This document shows, in pieces, positions 1 to 7,208 of a stretch of 24,559 nucleotides of DNA. This stretch comes from an uncultured Christensenellaceae bacterium (GTDB lineage Bacteria; Bacillota; Clostridia; Christensenellales; Pumilibacteraceae). Where the stretch lies: the NCBI GenBank assembly GCA_910587025.1, contig CAJUKR010000023.1, positions 1-24,559 on the forward strand, in the 5' to 3' direction. Below the pieces are notes generated by a model. The model saw only the letters and a program-made list of their open reading frames with translations, was not told where the DNA came from and did not search any database. The position numbers and the translations under genes are program-made. Position 1 is the stretch's first letter; each line of letters begins with the position of its first letter.

Positions 1-2
1 TC

Positions 3-197
3 AATGAATTCATGTATATGAACAGTTCTATATTCAGCCGATATGACATAGGACTGATGGGATTCATAGCCGCGGGCATAGGAGGCTTTTTGACCGGAGC
101 GTTCTACAATAAGACAAAATTGTTTGCAATAGTCTTGGCTATTTTAGTAAATCTTGGTATGTGGGCAGGAGACTTCATTGATAATCGTTGGAGGTAA
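3..197 (+). CDS. C-terminal part of a small membrane protein (partial)
   Basis: The frame is open from the first bases of the window, so the true start may lie upstream; ATG codons at 12 and 18 are possible internal starts. The visible 61-65 residues hold two hydrophobic stretches, one Gly/Ala-rich (around GFIAAGIGGFLTGAF) and one Leu/Val-rich (around LFAIVLAILVNLGMWAG). The tail is short and charged, ending DNRWR. This fits the last two membrane segments of an integral membrane protein. The stop comes just before the next gene, whose ribosome binding site overlaps the end of this one, so the two are probably co-transcribed and translationally coupled. I do not recognise the family and assign no function. 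Confidence 0.55.
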   Translation, partial: NEFMYMNSSIFSRYDIGLMGFIAAGIGGFLTGAFYNKTKLFAIVLAILVNLGMWAGDFIDNRWR

Positions 198-202
198 TAG
201 CA

Positions 203-676
203 ATGGATGGTACATTGCCGATTTTTGGTGTAATTGGTATAATTGGCTTAGATACTGTAATGATAGTATGTCTTGCTATTGATTGGTTTAAGAAAAATAA
301 TGCTTTTGATGATTTTTTCCCCGAATGGAAGTATACGAGAAAAAAGTATATATGGGCTATAATATGGTTTATATGTATATATTTCAACGTAGGAATTATG
401 TGTATAAATTTTGCTATTGATAATACAGAATTTAATAGATGGTTATTAACTATTCTATCTGTCTTTTGCTATTATTTATTGTTAGGTTTTGTCTATTTAA
501 TCGTTAAGCATAACATAAGGTATTATTACGATAAAAAGATAGAAAAGTACCGAGAGAGACGAATAGAAGAGATGCGACAAGAGGAAGAGGAAAAGCAAAA
601 GCAACAAAACATTACCGCCGATACAACTGATACCAAAGATACAACCGAAAGCGATATAGATAAATCCGAAGAATAA
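203..676 (+). CDS. Small integral membrane protein with charged C-terminal tail, unknown function
   Basis: I place the start at ATG 203 because GGAGG at 190-194 sits at good distance; an in-frame TTG at 188 would leave that site inside the gene. The 157-residue product has about three hydrophobic segments: near residues 5-25, 50-70 and 80-105. A highly charged, coiled-coil-like region follows (EKYRERRIEEMRQEEEEKQ), then a Thr/Asp/Ser-rich acidic tail. This suggests a membrane protein with a cytoplasmic helical tail. Codon use is A+T-rich, unlike the housekeeping genes to the right. It follows the upstream partial membrane gene with almost no gap, so they probably form one operon. No family recognised; the function is unknown. 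Confidence 0.7.
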   Translation: MDGTLPIFGVIGIIGLDTVMIVCLAIDWFKKNNAFDDFFPEWKYTRKKYIWAIIWFICIYFNVGIMCINFAIDNTEFNRWLLTILSVFCYYLLLGFVYLIVKHNIRYYYDKKIEKYRERRIEEMRQEEEEKQKQQNITADTTDTKDTTESDIDKSEE

Positions 677-690
677 TCATCAATAATTAC

Positions 691-724
691 ATACAAGCGG
701 CAGGCTTAGACCTGCCGCTTGTAT
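691..724 (+). terminator. Hairpin after the membrane protein gene, twin of the one at 1232
   Basis: A perfect 14-bp inverted repeat, ATACAAGCGGCAGG (691-704) and its complement (711-724), encloses a 6-nt loop. It lies 15 nt after the stop codon. The downstream flank is A/T-rich but lacks a real T tract, so termination here may be weak or factor-dependent. The same stem recurs at 1232-1265. Confidence 0.55.
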
Positions 725-741
725 GTATATAAAGATTAGTA

Positions 742-770
742 TTGACAGAAACGGGATAATGTGCGATAAT
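742..770 (+). promoter_or_regulatory. Promoter upstream of the 102-residue orphan gene
   Basis: TTGACA (742-747) and GATAAT (765-770) are separated by 17 bp, a close match to the vegetative sigma consensus. The predicted start near 777 leaves a leader of about 115 nt before the gene at 892. The leader contains a possible 28-codon reading frame (783-869). Confidence 0.6.
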
Positions 771-782
771 ATCATAGAGTTG

Positions 783-869
783 ATGCCGTATATATGTAGC
801 GGACTCAGTGCGCCAAGTGGTATTTTTAATATTAACGGTTTAGTCAGATCGTTCTGGTATATTCAATAA
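783..869 (+). CDS. Possible 28-residue leader peptide (uncertain)
   Basis: An ATG at 783 opens a 28-codon frame ending at TAA 867-869. It lies entirely within the predicted leader between the promoter at 742-770 and the orphan gene at 892. There is no good ribosome binding site (only a weak AGAG nearby), and the peptide shows no recognised motif. If transcription starts near 777 the ATG would be only a few nucleotides from the 5' end. It is listed only because this stretch is otherwise unexplained. Confidence 0.15.
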   Translation: MPYICSGLSAPSGIFNINGLVRSFWYIQ

Positions 870-891
870 GTTTATCTTAAGGTTAGTAATT

Positions 892-1200
892 ATGAAAATT
901 AAAATCACCGAAGATGAAAAAATCATATTATCGAAATTTCGTAAAATGAAATATCCGGATATATATAAAATAGATAATACGGATAATATATTATTTGTTG
1001 AAATGATTGATTTTAATGTATGTGATTTTTTATTGAAAGGGAAAATTATAAATATTGATACATACGATAATATTATGAGTAGATATCATAATTATTTAAT
1101 GCAAGTTAATTTGAATGATTTTGACGAGTATGCAAAAAATCATTATGGTATTGTCGTTCAAATAATGAAAATTTTTAATAAATACTACTGTAAAATCTAA
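892..1200 (+). CDS. Orphan 102-residue hypothetical protein
   Basis: The reading frame starts at ATG 892 with a modest upstream AAGG-type site and ends at TAA 1198-1200. The product is soluble, rich in Ile, Asn, Lys, Asp and Tyr, and has no signal peptide or membrane segment. It looks mostly helical with many aromatic residues; I recognise no catalytic motif. Base use is strikingly A+T-rich compared with the genes from 1325 on. It is bracketed by its own promoter (742-770) and a terminator hairpin (1232-1265), so it is a single-gene unit. Such isolated A+T-rich genes are often recently acquired, but that is inference. The clean start, stop and flanking signals make a real gene more likely than chance. 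Confidence 0.55.
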   Translation: MKIKITEDEKIILSKFRKMKYPDIYKIDNTDNILFVEMIDFNVCDFLLKGKIINIDTYDNIMSRYHNYLMQVNLNDFDEYAKNHYGIVVQIMKIFNKYYCKI

Positions 1201-1231
1201 ATATTAAAGATATCGTTTTAATACAATCGCA

Positions 1232-1275
1232 ATACAAGCGGCAGGATTACACCTGCCGCTTGTATGCTTTTATTA
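1232..1275 (+). terminator. Terminator of the orphan gene, same stem as at 691
   Basis: The 14-bp stem ATACAAGCGGCAGG (1232-1245) pairs with 1252-1265 around a 6-nt loop that differs in sequence from the first copy. It is followed by a T-rich run (GCTTTTATTATTATA), which fits rho-independent termination on the plus strand. The convergent antiporter gene ends at 1325, so the symmetrical stem might also stop leftward transcription, though that side lacks a T tract. Confidence 0.65.
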
Positions 1276-1324
1276 TTATAGATTATAAATTCCGTTGAAA
1301 ACTTAAGCGTGTAATTTTCGTATT

Positions 1325-2383
1325 TCAGCTTAAAAACAAATATATCAAATAGCCTACGAGTGAGGCAAGCATGATCGCGCCGCCTGCTTTGTTGATTTTT
1401 TTACCCTTGCCTATTCCGACGCAGACGAGAAGGAGAGTCGCCGCTCCTATGGATACAAGTATATCTACGAGAAAGCTCGATTCATACGGTATACCGAATA
1501 TGAGCGTGGGGAGTCCGAGGATAAGCAGTATATTCATTATGTTACTGCCTATGATATTTCCGAGCGCAAGCCCGGTATTTCCTTTTATTGCCGCCATTAC
1601 AGACGTAACGAGTTCGGGCAGGGAAGTGCCGAGCGCAACTACCGTTATGGACAATATCTTTCTTGCGTTGTCGTTTTCTATCATCGCGGTGAGAGCATTG
1701 ACGTTATCGACTACGAGTTGAGCGCCGAGGACTACGAATCCGAGCCCGGCGATCGTAATAACGATCAGAAACCATATTTTATCCTGCATGCGGTCGTATG
1801 CTCCGAGCAGTCCGTTGCGTGTTTTTATCGCAGGCGACGGTTCGGTCTCTTTGATGGGAGTTTCGTTATTTGCGACGTCTGTCGGGGAAGCAAGCATCGT
1901 AGCGGCTTCGACTTTGCGGTCGTGAAGCGCGCCGAGCACCATATACACGATATATATAACGAACAGGATTATAAAAATAAGTCCGTCGATACGCGTAAGC
2001 TCGTTCGGGGTCACTACTTCGGTGAGCAAAAAAAGCACGCCCGAAATGATAATAAGAAACGGTAATTCGACTGCAACCGTTTTTTTGCCGACGGGCAGAT
2101 TGCGTATGAGCGACGATACGCCGAGTATGAGCAGGATATTCATTATATTGCTTCCGACGACATTGCCCATGGCAATATCGCCGCTTCCGTCTATCGCCGA
2201 TTTGATCGATACGGCAAGTTCGGGCGCGGAAGTCCCGAACGCCACGACGGTCATGCCTATCACGAACGCGGATATGCGCAGTTTGGCGGCAATGCCGCTC
2301 GCACCGTCTACGAACAGATCGGCGCCCACTACGAGCAGTACGAGTCCGACGACTATGAGTAATATTATCAATAGAATATCCAT
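1325..2383 (-). CDS. CaCA-family cation/Ca2+ antiporter (YrbG-like)
   Basis: This 352-residue membrane protein has the inverted-duplication architecture of the calcium:cation antiporter superfamily. The first alpha repeat has GTSAPEL (50-56) and GNVVGSNIMNILLILG (73-88). The second has GTSLPEL (252-258) and GNIIGSNIMNILLILG (275-290). The Glu in each GTSxPEL motif is the conserved ion ligand. A hydrophilic loop at about 153-200, charged and Pro/Thr-rich, separates the halves. The expected activity is Na+ (or H+)-driven export of Ca2+ across the cytoplasmic membrane; the ion preference cannot be read from sequence. The ATG at 2383 is the only start after the upstream in-frame stop; AAGGAGAG lies rather far upstream (about 17 nt). 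The cardiolipin synthase gene ends 30 nt upstream on the same strand, so they probably share a transcript. Confidence 0.93.
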   Translation of the reverse strand: MDILLIILLIVVGLVLLVVGADLFVDGASGIAAKLRISAFVIGMTVVAFGTSAPELAVSIKSAIDGSGDIAMGNVVGSNIMNILLILGVSSLIRNLPVGKKTVAVELPFLIIISGVLFLLTEVVTPNELTRIDGLIFIILFVIYIVYMVLGALHDRKVEAATMLASPTDVANNETPIKETEPSPAIKTRNGLLGAYDRMQDKIWFLIVITIAGLGFVVLGAQLVVDNVNALTAMIENDNARKILSITVVALGTSLPELVTSVMAAIKGNTGLALGNIIGSNIMNILLILGLPTLIFGIPYESSFLVDILVSIGAATLLLVCVGIGKGKKINKAGGAIMLASLVGYLIYLFLS

Positions 2384-2413
2384 ATTATTTCGATTGCGCT
2401 CTCCTTAAGTCTC

Positions 2414-3976
2414 TCAGAGCAGGGGCGAGAAGATCGAGCCTATTGCGCTTGCCACGCGCCTGGGGATCGTTTGTTTGATCGTTTCTTTCGTCATAAGTTC
2501 GCTGACAGCGAAAGTGTTTTCGAAGTCGGCTTTAATATCGCTTAAACATCTTGTTTTATACATCCATACGCCGCATTCGAAGTGATGTATGAGCGAGCGG
2601 TAGTCGAGATTTATCGTCCCCACCATGCCGACGACGTCGTCGCAAAGATAATTTTTCGCGTGAATGAATCCGGGCAGATATTCGTAGATCTTGACGCCGG
2701 CTTTGACGAGCGGCTTGTAATTGCGCCGCGTGATCCAGAATACGAGTTTTTTGTCGGGTATTCTCGGCGTGACGATACGAACGTCAACACCGCGTTTGAC
2801 CGCACGGCAGAGCGCGCTCGACAGGCTGTGACTGAGAATAAGGTACGGCGTAGTGATGTACATATAGTTCTTCGCCTGATTGATCATGTTGAGTATACAG
2901 TTTTCCGCGACGTGGTCTTCGGTCAGAGGTCGGGGCGAATCGCCGAACGGCTGAACTATACCGCTCTCTTCGTACCATTCGTAATATTCGGGAACGAATT
3001 GTTCGTAGTTTATCGTGCGCGAAGAATCCTGCGCGTCGAACGAAGTCAGGAAAAGCATTATGAGGTTCTGAACGGCGGATCCGCGCAGTCTGACGGCAGA
3101 GTCCTTCCATTGCCCGAACGGGTGCTTGACGTTGATATATTCGTCGGCGAGATTGGCGCCGCCCATGAATCCGACTTTACCGTCGACGACGGTTATTTTG
3201 CGGTGGTCGCGGTTGTTGTGCACCGCGCTGGCGACGGGCGTGAATTTATTGAAGCGCAGGCAGTCTATGCCTTTTGCACGCATTTTTTTATAAAACGTAT
3301 GCTCGACTTTGGGCATACATCCTATATCGTCGTAAAGCAATTTCACGGTCACGCCGCGGGCGGCTTTGCGTTCGAGGATCTTTTCTATATGATTCCACAT
3401 GATACCGCGCTCTATAATGAAATATTCGAGCAGGATATATTTTTCGGCTTTTTCGAGTTCTTCCGTAAGCGCGGCGTAAAACTGCTCGCCGGTGGAAAAA
3501 AAGTCCACGTCCGAATAACGGTGAGGCACCGCCATGGACGCGTTGTAAAGATACCGGCTGTGTCCGACGTGTTCGCCGAGTACGTCCTCGCAGTCGTCTG
3601 TCGAAGTCATGTACTTTTTGCCGCGGGCGTGTATGTCCATATACAGCAACGTTTTTTTACGGCTGAGTATGTTGTGCGAGAAAAGCAGGTAGATCAGAGC
3701 GCCGCCTACGGGCGCGAAAACAAGCAGCGTGACCCATGCGACTTTTGCGTCCGGAGTCATATCGCGGATCGTCAGCCGCACTATTACGATCAGCGCGACG
3801 ATACCGTTGAAAACCCCCATTATTATATGCGAAACACGCGTGTCGCCTATCGTCCAGGGGATCAGATTCAGTGAAAATTCGATTAACTGTCCCATGCCGA
3901 GATATATCCCGATCTGTATCAGGACCGCGATAAGCGTTATGGCGGCTTGTCCCATAAGGGCTTTGAACAGTTTCAT
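2414..3976 (-). CDS. cls: Cardiolipin synthase (phospholipase D superfamily)
   Basis: The 520-residue protein has the usual length and layout of bacterial cardiolipin synthases. Hydrophobic membrane segments lie at about 8-38, 48-70 and 78-100, followed by a cytoplasmic domain with two HKD motifs: HRKITVVD (258-265) and HAKNYLCD (439-446). Both keep the catalytic His, Lys and Asp, and each is followed by a Gly- and Asn-containing segment typical of the family (GGANLAD, GTINLDYRS). The enzyme joins two phosphatidylglycerol molecules to cardiolipin and glycerol at the inner leaflet. AAGGAAC precedes the ATG at 3976, and a good promoter lies just upstream (3998-4027). The antiporter gene follows 30 nt downstream, which may link membrane lipid composition to ion homeostasis in one operon (inference). 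Confidence 0.95.
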   Translation of the reverse strand: MKLFKALMGQAAITLIAVLIQIGIYLGMGQLIEFSLNLIPWTIGDTRVSHIIMGVFNGIVALIVIVRLTIRDMTPDAKVAWVTLLVFAPVGGALIYLLFSHNILSRKKTLLYMDIHARGKKYMTSTDDCEDVLGEHVGHSRYLYNASMAVPHRYSDVDFFSTGEQFYAALTEELEKAEKYILLEYFIIERGIMWNHIEKILERKAARGVTVKLLYDDIGCMPKVEHTFYKKMRAKGIDCLRFNKFTPVASAVHNNRDHRKITVVDGKVGFMGGANLADEYINVKHPFGQWKDSAVRLRGSAVQNLIMLFLTSFDAQDSSRTINYEQFVPEYYEWYEESGIVQPFGDSPRPLTEDHVAENCILNMINQAKNYMYITTPYLILSHSLSSALCRAVKRGVDVRIVTPRIPDKKLVFWITRRNYKPLVKAGVKIYEYLPGFIHAKNYLCDDVVGMVGTINLDYRSLIHHFECGVWMYKTRCLSDIKADFENTFAVSELMTKETIKQTIPRRVASAIGSIFSPLL

Positions 3977-3997
3977 CTTTTAAGTTCCTTATATAAT

Positions 3998-4027
3998 ATT
4001 ATACACCGAATCTGCCGCAGCTGTCAA
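3998..4027 (-). promoter_or_regulatory. Promoter of the cls-antiporter operon
   Basis: On the minus strand TTGACA (plus coordinates 4022-4027) and TATAAT (3998-4003) are separated by 18 bp. Both hexamers match consensus perfectly. The predicted start lies just before the cls ribosome binding site, giving a very short leader. Confidence 0.75.
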
Positions 4028-4090
4028 TAATGTTTGTACTTGTGTAATGCGACAAATTATAAATAGACGGCATTTTTATTGTAATTTTTC

Positions 4091-4119
4091 TTGCAATTTA
4101 AGGAAAAAATATATATACT
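4091..4119 (+). promoter_or_regulatory. Promoter of tpiA
   Basis: TTGCAA (4091-4096) and TATACT (4114-4119) are 17 bp apart; the start near 4126 leaves a leader of roughly 75 nt before tpiA. A weaker upstream alternative is TTGTAC (4034-4039) with TATAAA (4058-4063), spacing 18. Confidence 0.6.
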
Positions 4120-4199
4120 ATATCCGTATTCGGTCGTGCATAGTATTTGCCGCGCCGACAGACTTTAACGATCAACCCGAAAAAGGAGATAAAAACATT

Positions 4200-4955
4200 A
4201 TGGAAAGGAAACCCATTATCGCAGGCAACTGGAAAATGAATATGACGAGGGCGGAAGCTACCGCGCTTATCGAAGAGCTTAAGCCGCTCGTAAAGGATAC
4301 GAAAAACGAGGTCGTTATCTGTGTTCCTTACACGGACATCGACGTAGCGGTCAAACTCTGCGCCGGCACGAATATCGGCGTGGGTGCGGAAAACGTGGCA
4401 TGGGCGGAAAAGGGAGCGTTCACCGGAGAGATCTCCGCAGATATGCTCAAGGAACTCGGCACGCAGTACGTTATAATCGGACACAGCGAACGCCGTCAGT
4501 ATTTCGGCGAAACGGACGCTACGGTCAACGCCAGACTCAAGACTGCGCTTGCCAAGGAACTTAAGCCCATCGTTTGCGTGGGCGAAACGCTCGATCAGCG
4601 CGAAAAGAACAGAACGAAAACCGTTATACGCAAGCAGGTTCAGCTCGGACTCGAGGGCGTAAGCGAAGAGGATATGACCGACATTGTTATCGCGTACGAA
4701 CCCGTATGGGCTATCGGTACGGGCAAGACGGCTACGAGCGAACAGGCCGAAGAAACGATCAAGTTCATTCGCGGCGTTGTCGCAAAGATGTTCGATCGCA
4801 AAGTCGCAAACAAAGTTCGCATACAGTACGGCGGCTCGATGAATCCGAAGAACGTAAAAGAACTCATGGCTATGCCGGATATCGACGGCGGTCTGATCGG
4901 AGGCGCGTCGCTCAAAGCTCCCGACTTCAGTCAGGTAGTCAACTTCGACAAGTAA
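4200..4955 (+). CDS. tpiA: Triosephosphate isomerase
   Basis: The 251-residue product has normal TIM length and all catalytic residues: Asn10 and Lys12 (in AGNWKMN), His95 (IIGHSERR), Glu167 (AYEPVWAIGTG) and the phosphate-gripping loop 6 (AIGTGKTAT, 171-179). The phosphate-binding segments YGGSM (210-214) and GGLIGGASL (230-238) are intact. It interconverts dihydroxyacetone phosphate and glyceraldehyde 3-phosphate in glycolysis, in the cytoplasm. The frame extends upstream to 4047, but the ATG at 4200 is the start: AAAGGAGA precedes it at proper spacing and the protein begins as the family does. It is not next to gapA, pgk or gpmI, the usual clostridial neighbours. A promoter (4091-4119) and a strong terminator (4970-5008) make it a single-gene unit. 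Confidence 0.98.
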   Translation: MERKPIIAGNWKMNMTRAEATALIEELKPLVKDTKNEVVICVPYTDIDVAVKLCAGTNIGVGAENVAWAEKGAFTGEISADMLKELGTQYVIIGHSERRQYFGETDATVNARLKTALAKELKPIVCVGETLDQREKNRTKTVIRKQVQLGLEGVSEEDMTDIVIAYEPVWAIGTGKTATSEQAEETIKFIRGVVAKMFDRKVANKVRIQYGGSMNPKNVKELMAMPDIDGGLIGGASLKAPDFSQVVNFDK

Positions 4956-4969
4956 AATCAAATGCGATG

Positions 4970-5008
4970 GACCGGCTTTTCGCATAAATGCGACGAGCCG
5001 GTTTTTAT
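4970..5008 (+). terminator. Terminator after tpiA
   Basis: ACCGGCT (4971-4977) pairs with AGCCGGT (4996-5002). An inner stem TCGCAT/ATGCGA (4980-4985 with 4988-4993) closes the top. It is followed by TTTTTATT. It stands 15 nt after the tpiA stop. Confidence 0.85.
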
Positions 5009-5081
5009 TCCCGAAACCTCCGCCTTTATATTCGGGCTTTCGGTCGGCTCGGGACAAAACTTCCGAAAAGGAGAGATCTTC

Positions 5082-5549
5082 ATGACGAAATTTTATAAGG
5101 TAAGCAAAGAGCGTTTCGTTCTCGACGGAGGAGACGCGGACGCTTACGACGGCATTGCGCTCCCCGTCCGTGCGACGGCGGGAAGCGCGGGATACGACTT
5201 CTTCGCACCGACGGAGCTTAAGATCGCGGCGGGGGAAACGGTTAAGATCGCCAGCGGCATACGTTGCCGCATGGATAACGACAGAGTTCTCGCGATATTT
5301 CCGCGGTCGGGGCTCGGTTTCAAATACAAGCTCGCTCTCGACAATACCGTCGGGATAATCGACGCGGATTATTTCGGCGCGGAGAACGAGGGGCATATCA
5401 TGATCAAGATGACCAATCGAAGCGATAAGGATCTGACCGTGGCGGCGGGAAAGGCGTTCGCTCAGGGTATTTTCCTCGCTTATTATCTGACGGACGACGA
5501 CGAAGCTGACGGCGTGCGCACGGGCGGTTTCGGCAGTACGGGGTCTTGA
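5082..5549 (+). CDS. dut: dUTP diphosphatase (dUTPase)
   Basis: All five trimeric-dUTPase motifs are present in a 155-residue protein: I AGSAGYDFFA (33-42), II PRSGLGFK (74-81), III GIIDADYFG (91-99) with the catalytic Asp94, IV AFAQGIF (125-131) and V RTGGFGSTG (146-154). Motif V is the flexible Gly-rich arm that closes over the neighbouring subunit's site. The enzyme hydrolyses dUTP to dUMP and pyrophosphate, keeping uracil out of DNA and feeding dTMP synthesis. The frame is open upstream, but AAAGGAGAG before the ATG at 5082 and the family N-terminus fix the start. The tpiA terminator separates it from tpiA, so it needs its own promoter; only a weak TTTATT-N17-TATATT (5004-5032) is visible, overlapping the end of that terminator. 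Confidence 0.97.
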   Translation: MTKFYKVSKERFVLDGGDADAYDGIALPVRATAGSAGYDFFAPTELKIAAGETVKIASGIRCRMDNDRVLAIFPRSGLGFKYKLALDNTVGIIDADYFGAENEGHIMIKMTNRSDKDLTVAAGKAFAQGIFLAYYLTDDDEADGVRTGGFGSTGS

Positions 5550-5647
5550 AAAAAGGATAAACGCGCAAAAAATCGAGCATAATATAATGTGAAAGAGAAT
5601 AAAACGTCGACGGCGGATATTATTTTGAAAAAGACAGCCGCCATAAG

Positions 5648-5676
5648 TTGACTAATTATGTCGAATACGATATAAT
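5648..5676 (+). promoter_or_regulatory. Promoter of the Wzz-like gene
   Basis: TTGACT (5648-5653) and TATAAT (5671-5676) are exactly 17 bp apart. The start near 5683 leaves a leader of about 27 nt that carries the GAGGTG ribosome binding site of the next gene. Confidence 0.8.
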
Positions 5677-5709
5677 GAAACTCGAATCATTTTTGAGGTG
5701 CGAAATAAC

Positions 5710-7050
5710 ATGGAAGAAAACATGCAGGACGAGGGGCTGTCGCTGGGCGAGATCTTTCGGGTGATATTCCGAAGATGGTTACTCGTAATATTGATTACCG
5801 CGGCAGTAACGCTTGTCGGTATTCTCGGTATATCGCTCATCGTCAATCCCATGCAGACGATGTACACCATTTCGTTCTCGGTCGATTATCCGGGCAGTGA
5901 AAACCTGCGTTATCCCGACGGCACGGCTTTCCGTTATCAGGATATAATATCCGAAGCCAATCTTGCCGAAGTCAAGGACAGTTCGGACGATTTCGCGAAT
6001 ATCGACGTTCGCAAAATGTACGAAGGCGATAATATTTCCATAACGGAAGAAACGGACGAAGTCAACGGCGTGAGAACTCCCACCGGTAATTACACCCTTA
6101 CCGCGAAGGGCTCGTATTTCCCGAACGGGAGCGTGGCTTCGGCATTTTTGCGTGGTATCGCGAATTATCCCGTAAATTATATCAACAGAACCGTTTCGCT
6201 TCTGACGTACCGCGATAATCTGACGTCGTACGGCGAAGTAAAAACGTACGAACAGAAAATAGCCTACCTTGTGGCTCACCGCAATTATCTGGTCGATCAG
6301 TACGAGTCGCTTACCGATATATACGGTTCGGTATATATCCCGAGCGGTTATAACAAGTCGCTCCGCGAGTTCGGCTCGGAAGTATCCCGCAGTTTTTCGG
6401 AAGAAGATCAGGCGACGATGGAAAACGATCTCAAGATCAACGGTTACGTTTTCGATAAGGAATATTACGCGTCGAATACCCGTGTCAAAATCGACAGTTA
6501 TACCAAGCATATAACGGACAATACGCGCATTATAGACGCGCTTCGCAAAGAGCGCGACGCATTGATCGATTCCATATCCGGCGATCCCGGCGGCGCTACC
6601 ATTACCGATTCGCTCAAGTCGTTCAACGATCAGATAAGCACGCTTATCGTGCAGAACTCTCAGTATCAGAACGAGATCGACAGATTGCAGGAAAATCTCG
6701 ATCGTTTGGAAAACAACTACGACGAAGAGGCGGCAACGCGTTTCGAAGCTCGTCTTACCGGCTTCTACAACGTGCTTTCCGATGCTTCGGATACCTTTAA
6801 GGACGTCAGCGTCAGCATTTACGAAAAAGAGTCCAAGGTCGTATTCGAAACGTACAGCGCTTCGTCAAGCGGCGGCATCAATCTCGTCATAGGCACGGTG
6901 GTGAGCGCGCTTATAGGCTTCGTACTGTCCTGTATCGTGGTATGTATCATCGATATGCCCGCATATTTGCGCAGGAAGAAATATGCGCGCGCCGTGGCGC
7001 ATGGAGACGAGGAAGAAAATAAGGAAGGGAACGGTTCGGATAAAGAATAA
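5710..7050 (+). CDS. Wzz-type polysaccharide chain-length/co-polymerase protein
   Basis: The 446-residue product has the Wzz (polysaccharide co-polymerase) layout. A short cytoplasmic N-terminus leads to a transmembrane helix at about 22-45, then a Pro-containing segment. A large extracytoplasmic region follows, with helices and heptad-like stretches rich in Asp, Asn and Arg (around QYQNEIDRLQENLDRLENNY). A second transmembrane helix lies at about 389-414, then a charged cytoplasmic tail. Such proteins set the chain length or assist export of surface polysaccharides. There is no attached tyrosine-kinase domain. GAGGTG (5694-5699) fits the ATG at 5710; an upstream GTG at 5698 would overlap that site. 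The gene has its own promoter and terminator and no glycosyltransferase neighbours, so its partner cluster must lie elsewhere. The family call rests on topology and the N-terminal region. Confidence 0.75.
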   Translation: MEENMQDEGLSLGEIFRVIFRRWLLVILITAAVTLVGILGISLIVNPMQTMYTISFSVDYPGSENLRYPDGTAFRYQDIISEANLAEVKDSSDDFANIDVRKMYEGDNISITEETDEVNGVRTPTGNYTLTAKGSYFPNGSVASAFLRGIANYPVNYINRTVSLLTYRDNLTSYGEVKTYEQKIAYLVAHRNYLVDQYESLTDIYGSVYIPSGYNKSLREFGSEVSRSFSEEDQATMENDLKINGYVFDKEYYASNTRVKIDSYTKHITDNTRIIDALRKERDALIDSISGDPGGATITDSLKSFNDQISTLIVQNSQYQNEIDRLQENLDRLENNYDEEAATRFEARLTGFYNVLSDASDTFKDVSVSIYEKESKVVFETYSASSSGGINLVIGTVVSALIGFVLSCIVVCIIDMPAYLRRKKYARAVAHGDEEENKEGNGSDKE

Positions 7051-7085
7051 ACGTTCATTTCATAGTTTCGACACAAAAGTTCACA

Positions 7086-7140
7086 ATAAGTCGGTCGCGA
7101 AGCGAATTATCGTTTTTCGTACCGACTTATTTTTTATTTT
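7086..7140 (+). terminator. Terminator after the Wzz-like gene
   Basis: ATAAGTCGGT (7086-7095) is perfectly complementary to ACCGACTTAT (7121-7130), with a 25-nt loop that contains a short GCGAA/TTCG-type pairing. A long T-rich run follows (TTATTTTTTATTTTT). Confidence 0.85.
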
Positions 7141-7143
7141 TCA

Positions 7144-7172
7144 TTGACTTAAAATGCGCAAACTGTTATAAT
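7144..7172 (+). promoter_or_regulatory. Promoter of the 7209-8898 gene pair
   Basis: TTGACT (7144-7149) and TATAAT (7167-7172) are separated by 17 bp, directly after the preceding terminator. The start near 7179 leaves a leader of about 30 nt containing AAAGGAGAG. Confidence 0.8.
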
Positions 7173-7208
7173 TTATAATAAGCAACACTATCGACAAAGG
7201 AGAGTGCA

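Noticed and set aside
5612..5642. Hairpin GGCGG/CCGCC after dut as terminator
   Set aside because: Only 5 bp with a 21-nt loop and no T tract follow; not strong enough to call, so the end of the dut transcript is unknown.
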